From an uncultured Coriobacteriaceae bacterium (GTDB lineage: Bacteria > Actinomycetota > Coriobacteriia > Coriobacteriales > QAMH01): 7,684 bases of DNA. A model generated the notes under the pieces. That model was not told the origin of the DNA and made no database searches. It was given only the letters and a program-made list of their open reading frames with translations. The DNA is taken from assembly GCA_902783175.1 (NCBI GenBank), contig CACZQA010000251.1:1-7684 (forward strand). Reading direction: 5' to 3'. The translations under genes were made by a program, and so were the position numbers. Each line of letters opens with the position of its first letter. Position 1 is the first letter of the stretch. This document shows, piece by piece, positions 1-6,715 of this stretch.

Positions 1-56
1 CCCCTTTGGGGCATCTCGCGGCACCTGCGGGAGACCGCACGGCCGCGAAAAAGGGG
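1..56. repeat. Nested inverted repeats at the left edge
   Basis: Three nested pairs of arms are visible: CCCCTTT (1-7) with AAAGGGG (50-56), TCGCGG (16-21) with CCGCGA (43-48), and TGCGG (26-30) with CCGCA (35-39) closing a GAGA loop. In addition, GCATCTCGC occurs at 11-19 and again at 66-74, inside the terminator stem and loop. No gene is visible in this part, and what lies to the left is unknown. The outer arm uses the same bases as the T-tract of the nar terminator. Function is not known. Confidence 0.45.
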
Positions 57-88
57 CGAGGGCCCGCATCTCGCAGACGCGGGCCCTC
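48..88 (-). terminator. Rho-independent terminator of the nar operon
   Basis: Positions 88-79 and 67-58 form a perfect 10-bp G+C-rich stem (GAGGGCCCGC with GCGGGCCCTC). Read on the minus strand, the stem continues through a G-U pair (78/68) and UCU/AGA to a three-base GCG loop, giving 14 pairs. It is followed by GCCCC and then five T (52-48). The five bases between stem and T-tract make it slightly off the ideal form. On the plus strand the 78/68 position would be an A-C mismatch and no T-tract follows, so it acts for the nar transcript only. It lies 60 bases past the narI stop. Confidence 0.8.
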
Positions 89-105
89 TGACAGGGATTT
101 ATGCA

Positions 106-126
106 AAGACCGCTAGCGACGGTCTT
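106..126 (-). other. Small stem-loop just downstream of narI
   Basis: AAGACCG (106-112) and CGGTCTT (120-126) form a perfect 7-bp stem with a seven-base loop that itself overlaps the palindrome CGCTAGCG (111-118). On the minus strand the stem ends in CTTT and then GCATAAA, a poor T-tract. It begins 22 bases after the narI stop and may be a weak first terminator or a 3'-end stabilising hairpin ahead of the main terminator. Confidence 0.45.
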
Positions 127-148
127 GGCACCATATGAACACGCGACG

Positions 149-898
149 TCACTTGTCGCTCGGGGTGACGCGGCTCGGGAACTCGAGGGCGCGCTCGTTT
201 GCCAGCGCACGCTCGTCGATCTTGCGGCGGCGGTACACGATCGCCTTGCGGCCGAGGTACTTGAACCCGGCGGTGATGCCGCTGAACATGTGCACGATGC
301 GCGTGAACGGCAGCACGGCGAAAAACGTCAGGCCGCAGAAGATGTGCACCTTGTAGATGAGCGGGGATATCGCCATCTGCGCGACCAGCGGCTGCCCGAT
401 GAAGATGCTGCGGACCCACGGGGTCAGCGACAGGCGGTACTCGAAGCTGCCGTCGGCATTGGAGAACGTGGCGCAGATGCCGAGCACGATGGTGAGCGTC
501 ATGAGCACGTAGAGCACGATGTCCATCCTGGACGTGTTCGCCTTCATGCGCTTGATGCCGAAGCGCCTGCGGATCAGCAAGATCAGCGCGATGCCCAGCA
601 GCACGCCCGCACCGCCGCCCATGTAGAACGCGGCCATGTGGTACATATGCTCGTTCACGCCAATCGAGTCCATGACCTCCTTGGGAATGAACATGCCCAG
701 ATGCCCGAAGAGCACGAACAGAAGCATCAGGTGGAAGATCGGGGTAGCGACCATCTCGTTTTTGCTCTCGAGGAACTGGCTCGACTTGGTCGACCACGTG
801 CGCGGGAAGAACACGCGGCGCATGATGGTGCCCACGACGAGGATGGTGAGCACGATATAGGGATACACACCCCAGAGGAAGATATCGATAGGCGACAT
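149..898 (-). CDS. narI: Respiratory nitrate reductase, gamma (cytochrome b) subunit NarI
   Basis: NarI is the membrane anchor and quinol dehydrogenase of the complex. It oxidises quinol and passes electrons through two b hemes to NarH. The 249-residue product has five hydrophobic helices, at about residues 4-27, 52-72, 88-111, 126-147 and 176-204. The four heme ligands are His56 and His66 in helix 2 (FHLMLLFVLFGH) and His185 and His203 in helix 5 (KVHIFCG and RIVHMF). The spacings of 9 and 17 residues are identical to E. coli NarI (56/66 and 187/205). A basic cytoplasmic tail of about 45 residues follows helix 5 and makes the protein longer than E. coli NarI (225). The ATG at 898 shares one base with the narJ stop (TAATG). 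AGGAGG lies ten bases upstream, in the last narJ codons. In an actinobacterium the donor would be menaquinol; this is inferred, not seen. It is the last gene before the terminator. Confidence 0.96.
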   Translation of the reverse strand: MSPIDIFLWGVYPYIVLTILVVGTIMRRVFFPRTWSTKSSQFLESKNEMVATPIFHLMLLFVLFGHLGMFIPKEVMDSIGVNEHMYHMAAFYMGGGAGVLLGIALILLIRRRFGIKRMKANTSRMDIVLYVLMTLTIVLGICATFSNADGSFEYRLSLTPWVRSIFIGQPLVAQMAISPLIYKVHIFCGLTFFAVLPFTRIVHMFSGITAGFKYLGRKAIVYRRRKIDERALANERALEFPSRVTPSDK

Positions 899-1452
899 TA
901 TGCTGCCACCTCCTGTCCATACGTAGCCTGCAACTGGTCGGTCACTTCGAGCACGAGGCCGGCGAGCCGGGAGTAATCGGAAAGCTCCGCCTTGTCCAAA
1001 GCCGCCTTGAGCAGCGCGACGTCGCCACGGGCGGCGCCGAGTATGCGCGCTGCCGTGCCGGCGTCCACCGCAGCGGATAGCTCGAGCAGGCTCGGAAGAT
1101 AGTCCGGGAGCTCCTTGCCCGGCGTGAACCCGGCGTTCTCGAAGTACAGCGAGTACCCGAGCAGCGTCATGCGCTGCTGGCGCTCGTCTTTGCAGCTCTG
1201 GCTCGTGAGGTTGAGGTTCGTCTCCTTGCTGAAGTCGAACGCGTCCACATAGCGCCCTTCGAACTCGTGGGCATCACAAGAAAACGCATGCTCGACAAAT
1301 GCGTTGAGCACAGCCGCCATCGACTCGTCATCGACCGTCTGGATAGCGGCCTCGAGCTCGGCACGCTTTTCGCGCCATGCGGCATCCGGGTAGCTCAGGA
1401 GCTCCGCGACGATGCGCGCAACGCGCTGGCACTGGGTCATAGGCTCGCTCAT
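898..1452 (-). CDS. narJ: Nitrate reductase assembly chaperone NarJ (delta subunit)
   Basis: NarJ is a cytoplasmic TorD/NarJ-family chaperone. It binds apo-NarG, allows molybdenum cofactor and cluster insertion, and times docking of NarGH on NarI; it is not part of the final enzyme. The product is 184 residues, shorter than E. coli NarJ (236) but within the range of the family. It is acidic and predicted all-helical. Recognisable features are RIVAELLSYPDAAW (residues 13-26), YVDAFDF (68-74) with the following NLNLTSQ, and ELPDYLPSLLEL (114-125), each matching a NarJ block. The block that usually reads TYHxxGDxRxRG reads TSQSCKDERQQR here (83-94), so it is altered. The start is the ATG at 1452, which forms an ATGA overlap with the narH stop; the ATG at 1440 is an alternative four codons in. 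A modest GCGAGG lies about eight bases upstream. The identity rests as much on its place between narH and narI as on sequence. Confidence 0.93.
   Translation of the reverse strand: MSEPMTQCQRVARIVAELLSYPDAAWREKRAELEAAIQTVDDESMAAVLNAFVEHAFSCDAHEFEGRYVDAFDFSKETNLNLTSQSCKDERQQRMTLLGYSLYFENAGFTPGKELPDYLPSLLELSAAVDAGTAARILGAARGDVALLKAALDKAELSDYSRLAGLVLEVTDQLQATYGQEVAA
909..914 (-). promoter_or_regulatory. Ribosome-binding site of narI, inside the end of narJ
   Basis: AGGAGG lies ten bases before the narI ATG at 898, within the narJ codons for Gln-Glu-Val. It supports the start that shares one base with the narJ stop. Confidence 0.75.
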
Positions 1453-2885
1453 ACCTCGAACCTCGCCTTCTGGCTTGCCGCCGCAAATCCGCGCTCGCGC
1501 TGCGCGAGCAGGCGCTCGACGCGCACGGCAGACTCCTCGTTGGGGATGTTGAAGCGCGCATCTCGCTTGGCGATGGCGAGCATGCGGTATATCGCCTCGA
1601 GCGTCTCGACAGGCAGGCCGCATTCGGGCTCGGGGCCGCCCACCTCGACCGCGCGCATGTGCAGGCGCACGGCGACGAGCTTGTTGATGATCTCCTTCAC
1701 GGGCTCGACGTCGCCGGCGCTGAACAGCTCGGCCAGGTACTCGAGCGGGATGCGCATCTCGTCGGCCTCGGCCATGTTGGCCTGCGCGGCGAGGTTGGTG
1801 AGGATCGGGCTCATGGGCGGCACGTACCACACCATCGGAAGCGTGCGGTACTCGGCGTGCAGCGGCAGCGCGAGCCCCCATTCCTTTATGAGCTTGTAGA
1901 CGGGCGAGTCCTGCGCCGCGGCGATCCAGGATGCGGGCACCCCTTCCGCCTGGGCAGAGGCGATGACCGCGGGGTCGGTCGGGTCGGCGATGACATCTTT
2001 GATGGCGCGCCAGATCTGCTTGGGGTCCTCGGTGGACGCCGCGTCCTTGACCTTGTCCATGTCGTAGAGCAGCACGCCCATGTAGCGCAGACGGCCGACG
2101 CAGGTGTCGGAGCAGACGCTCGGCATGCCGCTTTCGAGGCGCGGGTAGCAAAACGTGCACTTCTCGGACTTGTTGGTCTCCCAATTGTAGAAGACCTTCT
2201 TGTACGGGCACGACGGCACGCAGGCACGCCAGCCGCGGCAGGCATCCTGGCTGATGACGACGACGCCGTCCTCGTCGCGCTTGTAGATGGCGCCCGACGG
2301 GCATGCGGCCACGCACGCGGGGTTCAGGCAGTGATTGCACACACGCGGCAGATAGCGCATGAACAGGTCTTCCATGTCCATCTTGATCTTGCGCCCGACC
2401 TCGTTGGAACGGACCAGGTCGTAGTCCTGGCGGGCGTAGTCGGTGCCGGCCAGGTCGTCGTCCCAGTTTGGTCCCCACTCGATGTCCATGCGCTCGCCGG
2501 TCATGAGCGAGCGCGGGCGGGCGACGGGCTGGTGCTCGCGGCGCTTGGACGTCGTGAGCTCCTCGTAGTCGTAGGTCCAGGGCTCGAAGTAGTCGTCGAC
2601 GCCGGGCTGCTGCGGGTTGTGGAACACCTTGAGCAGGCGGACGAGGGCGTTGCCGGAGCGCAGTCGCAGCTTGCCGCCCTTGAGTTCCCAGCCGCCGCGC
2701 CACTTGTCCTGGTCTTCCCAGCCGCGCGGATAGCCGACGCCCGGCCTGGTCTCGACGTTGTTGAAGTACATGTACTCGGTGCCCTTGCGGTTGGTCCACG
2801 TGTTCTTGCAGGTCACAGAGCACGTATGGCAGCCAAGGCACTTGTCCAGGTTCATGACCATGGAGATTTGGGCTTTAATCCTCAA
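1449..2885 (-). CDS. narH: Respiratory nitrate reductase, beta (iron-sulfur) subunit NarH
   Basis: NarH carries electrons from the NarI hemes to NarG through four iron-sulfur clusters. The 478-residue product has four ferredoxin-like Cys groups: Cys16/19/22/26; Cys183/186/191/195; Cys216, Trp219, Cys222, Cys226; and Cys243/246/258/262. Trp219 stands where a fourth Cys would be, the NarH signature for one [3Fe-4S] cluster beside three [4Fe-4S] clusters. E. coli NarH has the same CRGWR motif. The start is a TTG at 2885, because the resulting MRIKAQISMVMNLDKC matches the E. coli N-terminus residue for residue in length. The ATGs at 2861 and 2855 would cut off this strand. GGAGGAGGT lies eight bases before the TTG, inside the last narG codons. 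The gene overlaps narG by 11 bases and narJ by 4 (ATGA). E. coli NarH is somewhat longer (512), with the difference mainly in the C-terminal part. No signal peptide is seen. Confidence 0.96.
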   Translation of the reverse strand: MRIKAQISMVMNLDKCLGCHTCSVTCKNTWTNRKGTEYMYFNNVETRPGVGYPRGWEDQDKWRGGWELKGGKLRLRSGNALVRLLKVFHNPQQPGVDDYFEPWTYDYEELTTSKRREHQPVARPRSLMTGERMDIEWGPNWDDDLAGTDYARQDYDLVRSNEVGRKIKMDMEDLFMRYLPRVCNHCLNPACVAACPSGAIYKRDEDGVVVISQDACRGWRACVPSCPYKKVFYNWETNKSEKCTFCYPRLESGMPSVCSDTCVGRLRYMGVLLYDMDKVKDAASTEDPKQIWRAIKDVIADPTDPAVIASAQAEGVPASWIAAAQDSPVYKLIKEWGLALPLHAEYRTLPMVWYVPPMSPILTNLAAQANMAEADEMRIPLEYLAELFSAGDVEPVKEIINKLVAVRLHMRAVEVGGPEPECGLPVETLEAIYRMLAIAKRDARFNIPNEESAVRVERLLAQRERGFAAASQKARFEV

Positions 2886-5800
2886 GCCAATCGACCTCCT
2901 CCATCTTGCGGACGACGACCATGATGTCGCGCTGGTTGCCCGTCGTCCCGTAGTAATTGAATCCGTAGCTGAGCTGGCCGTAGCCGCCGATCATGTGCGT
3001 CGGCTTCACGTGGATGTGCGTCGGGCCGTTGTGGCCGGAGCCGCGCGTGCCCACGAGGCTCGTGCCAGGCACGTTGATGTGGCGGTCCTGGGCATGGTGC
3101 ATGTACATGGAACCGCGCGGGATGCGGGCCGTGGTGACGACGCGGGCCGCGACGACGCCGTTGCGGTTGTAGACCTCGAGCCAGTCGTTGTCCTTGGCCC
3201 CGATGGCAGCGGCGTCTTGCTCGTTCAAGAAGACGGACTGGCCGCCGCGGAACAGCGTGAGCAGCTGCTGCGAGTCGAAGTACATGGAGTGCGTGGACCA
3301 CTTGTTGTGCGGCGTGAGGTACTTGAGCGCGATCTCCTTGCGGCCGCTTCCGTCGTGCGCGAGCTTGAGCGGCGTGTAGTCGAGGATCGGCTTGTACGTG
3401 GCGAGCGCCTCGCCGTACTCCTGCACGAGCTCGTGGTCAAGGTAGAAGCTCTGACGCCCCGTCACGGTGCGGAACGGCAGCTTCTCCTCGATGGAGAGCG
3501 TGAACGGCGTGTAGCGGCGGTTCGTGTTGGAGCCGGTGAAGGCAGGGGTCGTGATGATCTCCTGCGGCTGCACCTGCGTGGCCTTGTAGGTGATGTGGTA
3601 GTCTTCGCGTCCGCGGGCGAGGTCCGCGAGGTTGTCGAGGCCGCTGTTCTCCTCGAGCTTCTCGAACGCCTTGACGGCGACCTTGCCGTTGGAGGTCGTG
3701 GACATGGCGAGCACGGCGTCGACCGCGTGCTCGGCCTCCATCAGCGAGGGCATGCCGCACGAGACGAGGTCCTTGTCCTCGATCAGCCCGTTGCGCTTGC
3801 CGATCCACTCGTATTCCTCGGTCTCGTCCCAGGCGTAGCACTTGCCGTCTGCCACGTTGGATCCGAGCGCTATGTACTTGTCGTAGGTCTTGGTGTAGTC
3901 GCGCGTGACGTGCACCAGGTTGGGCATGGTCTTGCCGGGGATGGGCTCGCAGTCGCCCTTGGACCAGTCGAGCACCTTGCCTTCCGGCTGCGCGAGCTCG
4001 CCGGCGGAATCATGCTGCAGCGGCATCGCGACCACGTCCTCGAGCGGCTGCAGGTCTGCCTCCTTGGCGACCTTGGACACGGCTGACGCGAGCGTGCGGA
4101 AGATGTCCCAGTCCGTGCGGGATTCCCAGCCGGGGTTGACCGCCGGGCTGAAGGGGTGGATGAACGGGTGCATGTCGGTCGAGGAGATGTCGGTCTTCTC
4201 ATACCAGGTGGCCGTCGGCAAGATGACGTCGGAGTACAGCGGCGTCGTGGTCATGCGGAAGTCGAGGCTCACGAGCAGGTCGAGCTTGCCTTCCGTGATC
4301 TCGGGGCGCACCTTGATCTCTTCGGGCTGCGCCGCCATCTGCTCTTGCTCGTACACGCCGTGCTTGGTGCCGAGCAGGTACTTGAAGAAGTACTCGGAGC
4401 CCTTCGCGGAAGAGCCGAGCAGGTTGGCGCGCCACACGATGAGGTTGCGCGGGAAGTTCTCGGGCGCGTCTGGGTCGGCGTAGGCGAAGTCGAGCGTCTT
4501 GTCCTTGAGCTGCGAGACGAGATGCGCCTTGATGCCCTCGTCGTCGACGGCACCGGCTGCACGGGCCTCCTCGACGATCTTCGCGCCGGACTTGTTGAAG
4601 GTCGGGTACGCCGGCAACCAGCCCAGGCGCGCCGCCATGACGTTGTAATCGCCGGAATGGTGGTAGCGCGGGGTGCGCAGCGGGCTTGTCAGGTCCTCGG
4701 TCTCGATCTCATCGCTTCTCCACTGGTCGGTGGCAAAGTAGAAAAACGAGGTGCCGTTTTGCAGGCGCGGCGGCTTTTGCCAGTCGCCCGCGGTCATGAC
4801 GGTCTTCCAGCCCTCGGCCGGACGGAGCTTCTCCTGGCCGACGTAGTGCGCCCAGCCGCCGCCGTTGCGGCCTTCGGTGGCCGTGAACAGCAAGATGTTC
4901 AAGACGGTGCGGTAGAAGACGTCCGCGTGGTACCAGTGGTTGAGGCCGGCGCCCATGATGATCATGGAGCGGCCCTTGGTCTGGACGGAGTTGTCGGCGA
5001 ACTCGCGTGCCGTGGAGACGACGAGCTCGGGCGCGACGCCCGTGATGGCCTGCTGCCAGGCGGGCGTGAAGGCGACGTCGGCGTCATCGTAGCTCGAGGC
5101 GCACTCCCCGCCCAGGCCACGGTTGATGCCGTACTGCGAGAGCAGGATGTCGTGGACGGTGGCGATGTAGTGCTGCTCGCCATCGGAGGTGGTGATGGAG
5201 CGGACGGGCACCTTGCGCACGAGCACCTGCTTGCCGTCCGTGCCGAAGTACGGGAAGGCGGCGTCCACGACCTCGTCGCTTGACCCGACAAAGCTCAGCT
5301 TGGGGTCGATCGCCGCGCCGGAGAGGCTGTCTTCGAGTTTGAGGTTCCACTTGGACTTGTTGCCCCAGCGCGCGCCCATCGTGCCGTTGGGCACGACCAG
5401 CTTGCCGGACAGCTCGTCGACGACGAAGAAGTCGAACTCCGGGTTAGCCGCATCGACGCCCATGTCGTGGGCGTTCACGAATCTGCCCGGCTCGTACGTG
5501 TCGCCGCGCCTGTCCATGAAGACGACGAACGGCATGTCGGTGAACTGCTTGGCGTAGTCGAGGAAGAAGGGCTCGGGCTTTTTCCAGTAGTACTCGTTCA
5601 AGATGACGTGGCCCATGGCCATGGCCAGGGCGGAGTCGGTGCCCACGTTGGGCTGTAGCCACGTGTCCGCGAACGTGCAGAACTCGGCGTAGTCGGGGCT
5701 GACGGCGACGACCTTCGTGCCCTTGTAGCGGACTTCGGCCAGATAGTGCGCATCGGGCGTGCGCGTCTGCGGGACGTTGGAGCCCCACACCATCAAATAG

Positions 5801-6567
5801 CCCGCGTTGTACCAGTCAGAGGACTCGGGAACGTCGGTCTGCTCGCCCCAGACCTGCGGGGATGCAGGCGGGAGGTCGGCGTACCAGTCGTAGAAGGACA
5901 GCTGTGCGCCGCCCATGAGCTGGTTGAAGCGCGCACCTGCCGCGTAGGAGAGCATCGACATGGCGGGGATGACGGAAAAGCTGACGTTGCGGTCGGGACC
6001 GTAGGTGTAGGCGGTGAAAAGCTCGGATGCCGCGACGATCTCGGTCGCCTCGTCCCAGGTGGAGCGCACGAGGCCGCCCATGCCGCGGGCCTTCTTGTAG
6101 CGGGCCTTCTTTGCCGGGTCAGACGCGATTGACGCCCACGCGTCGTAGGCGCTCATGCCGGCGCCACGTGCCTCGCGCCACATCTCGGCCAGCTCGGCGC
6201 GCAGGTAGGGGTACTTGATGCGCAGCGGGCTGTACAGGTACCACGAGAACGACGCGCCGCGCTGGCAGCCGCGGGGCTCGTGGTCGGGCATGTCCTCGGG
6301 GGTCTGCGGGTAGTCGTGAGCCTGGTTTTCCCAGGTCACGATGCCGTTCTTGACGTAGATGTTCCAGCTGCACGAGCCGGTGCAGTTGACGCCGTGGGTG
6401 GAGCGGACGATCTTGTCGTGGGCCCAGCGGTCCTCGTACATGTTCTCCCAGCCGCGCCCGCCCTCGCGCACGACCTGATGGCCGGTCGCACTCGGGCCGA
6501 GGGGTCCTTGCGGTGGGGTTGCGTCTGCAGGCGCGATGTTGGAGTGCCTGCCGAAGAGATTTCCCAT
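2875..6567 (-). CDS. narG: Respiratory nitrate reductase, alpha (molybdenum catalytic) subunit NarG
   Basis: NarG reduces nitrate to nitrite at a Mo-bisMGD centre on the cytoplasmic face of the membrane-bound NarGHI complex. The product is 1230 residues, close to E. coli NarG (1247), and aligns along its whole length by eye. The FS0 [4Fe-4S] ligands are His58, Cys62, Cys66 and Cys101, in the family pattern H-x3-C-x3-C-x34-C. Arg103 matches the conserved Arg (E. coli Arg94) next to that cluster. Asp231 in YADLPPASP matches the Mo ligand Asp222 of E. coli. The motif SMIIMGAGLNHWYH (about residues 528-545) and the C-terminal pterin-dinucleotide domain, with PTHMIGGYG and YGFNYYGT, are also present. 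There is no Tat signal peptide, so the active site faces inward. The start is the ATG at 6567 (MGNLFGRHS), with AGAGAGG six bases upstream. An in-frame GTG at 6642 would add 25 unconserved residues and is less likely. The 3' end overlaps narH by 11 bases. The C-terminus stops at WLED and lacks the short E. coli tail. Confidence 0.97.
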   Translation of the reverse strand: MGNLFGRHSNIAPADATPPQGPLGPSATGHQVVREGGRGWENMYEDRWAHDKIVRSTHGVNCTGSCSWNIYVKNGIVTWENQAHDYPQTPEDMPDHEPRGCQRGASFSWYLYSPLRIKYPYLRAELAEMWREARGAGMSAYDAWASIASDPAKKARYKKARGMGGLVRSTWDEATEIVAASELFTAYTYGPDRNVSFSVIPAMSMLSYAAGARFNQLMGGAQLSFYDWYADLPPASPQVWGEQTDVPESSDWYNAGYLMVWGSNVPQTRTPDAHYLAEVRYKGTKVVAVSPDYAEFCTFADTWLQPNVGTDSALAMAMGHVILNEYYWKKPEPFFLDYAKQFTDMPFVVFMDRRGDTYEPGRFVNAHDMGVDAANPEFDFFVVDELSGKLVVPNGTMGARWGNKSKWNLKLEDSLSGAAIDPKLSFVGSSDEVVDAAFPYFGTDGKQVLVRKVPVRSITTSDGEQHYIATVHDILLSQYGINRGLGGECASSYDDADVAFTPAWQQAITGVAPELVVSTAREFADNSVQTKGRSMIIMGAGLNHWYHADVFYRTVLNILLFTATEGRNGGGWAHYVGQEKLRPAEGWKTVMTAGDWQKPPRLQNGTSFFYFATDQWRSDEIETEDLTSPLRTPRYHHSGDYNVMAARLGWLPAYPTFNKSGAKIVEEARAAGAVDDEGIKAHLVSQLKDKTLDFAYADPDAPENFPRNLIVWRANLLGSSAKGSEYFFKYLLGTKHGVYEQEQMAAQPEEIKVRPEITEGKLDLLVSLDFRMTTTPLYSDVILPTATWYEKTDISSTDMHPFIHPFSPAVNPGWESRTDWDIFRTLASAVSKVAKEADLQPLEDVVAMPLQHDSAGELAQPEGKVLDWSKGDCEPIPGKTMPNLVHVTRDYTKTYDKYIALGSNVADGKCYAWDETEEYEWIGKRNGLIEDKDLVSCGMPSLMEAEHAVDAVLAMSTTSNGKVAVKAFEKLEENSGLDNLADLARGREDYHITYKATQVQPQEIITTPAFTGSNTNRRYTPFTLSIEEKLPFRTVTGRQSFYLDHELVQEYGEALATYKPILDYTPLKLAHDGSGRKEIALKYLTPHNKWSTHSMYFDSQQLLTLFRGGQSVFLNEQDAAAIGAKDNDWLEVYNRNGVVAARVVTTARIPRGSMYMHHAQDRHINVPGTSLVGTRGSGHNGPTHIHVKPTHMIGGYGQLSYGFNYYGTTGNQRDIMVVVRKMEEVDWLED
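2894..2902 (-). promoter_or_regulatory. Ribosome-binding site of narH, inside the end of narG
   Basis: GGAGGAGGT lies eight bases before the TTG at 2885. The same bases encode Met-Glu-Glu-Val near the narG C-terminus. The strong match and good spacing support the TTG start rather than the ATGs at 2861 and 2855. Confidence 0.85.
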
Positions 6568-6573
6568 GCTCTT

Positions 6574-6580
6574 CCTCTCT
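6574..6580 (-). promoter_or_regulatory. Ribosome-binding site of narG
   Basis: On the minus strand AGAGAGG ends six bases before the ATG at 6567. It favours this start over the in-frame GTG at 6642. Confidence 0.7.
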
Positions 6581-6603
6581 CTTTTCGAACGACTTCGGCG
6601 CCA

Positions 6604-6632
6604 AAGGGGCAAGCCCAAAACGGCTTCCCCCC
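6604..6632 (-). other. Bulged stem-loop in the narG leader
   Basis: AAGCC (6611-6615) pairs with GGCTT (6622-6626) around a six-base loop. Past a single bulged base (6610), GGGG (6606-6609) pairs with CCCC (6627-6630). In minus-strand RNA, two G-U pairs (6631/6605 and 6632/6604) could lengthen the stem to 11 pairs. The stem is followed by only three T and then GGCGCC, so it is at best a leaky terminator. It sits about 40 bases before the narG start and clear of the ribosome-binding site. Confidence 0.45.
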
Positions 6633-6640
6633 TCTCGCGC

Positions 6641-6664
6641 ACGTACGTCCCTGTCGCGTACGCG
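6641..6664. repeat. Paired CGTACG palindromes in the narK-narG gap
   Basis: ACGTACGT (6641-6648) and CGCGTACGCG (6655-6664) are each self-complementary. They share the core CGTACG, at 6642-6647 and 6657-6662, with start points 15 bases apart. They lie about 75-95 bases upstream of the narG start. They could be a protein-binding site, but G+C-rich sequence makes short palindromes fairly common. Confidence 0.35.
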
Positions 6665-6715
6665 TTCCCGTCGAATGGTTGCCAGATTCCTATCCGAGCT
6701 GACCCGAGACGCGGG

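Larger units (their letters stand above)
6568..6715 (-). promoter_or_regulatory. narK-narG intergenic leader, no clear promoter
   Basis: This 148-base gap separates the narK stop from the narG start. I see no convincing -35/-10 pair, no FNR-type TTGAT-N4-ATCAA site and no NarL-type heptamers. After the narK stop there is only a weak CCCG/CGGG arm pair (6703-6706 and 6712-6715) without a T-tract, so read-through from narK into narG is likely. The gap does hold the palindromes and stem-loop listed separately, so an extra promoter for narGHJI or processing of the transcript here is possible. Confidence 0.4.

Noticed and set aside
101..976. Plus-strand 291-codon open frame opposite narI
   Set aside because: The product is rich in His, Asp, Glu and Arg with no motif, and the minus-strand frame is a full NarI with exact heme-ligand spacing.
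898..2841. A single 647-codon minus-strand frame spanning narH and narJ, suggesting a fusion or frameshift
   Set aside because: Only its last 184 codons are NarJ-like; the upstream part is out of frame with the clearly conserved narH. The ATGA junction is a normal overlap.
1659..5283. Long plus-strand open frames (1659-2924, 2758-4086, 4156-5283) opposite narH and narG
   Set aside because: They lie antisense to well-conserved enzyme genes and have low-complexity Arg/Val/Leu/Asp/His-rich products with no recognisable domain. High G+C at third positions removes stops from the opposite strand, so these are by-products.
6565..6642. A 25-residue N-terminal extension of NarG from the GTG at 6642
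   Set aside because: The added residues are Arg-rich and unlike NarG N-termini. The twin Arg (WRRSRSK) is not followed by a hydrophobic core, so it is not a Tat signal. A good ribosome site precedes the ATG at 6567.
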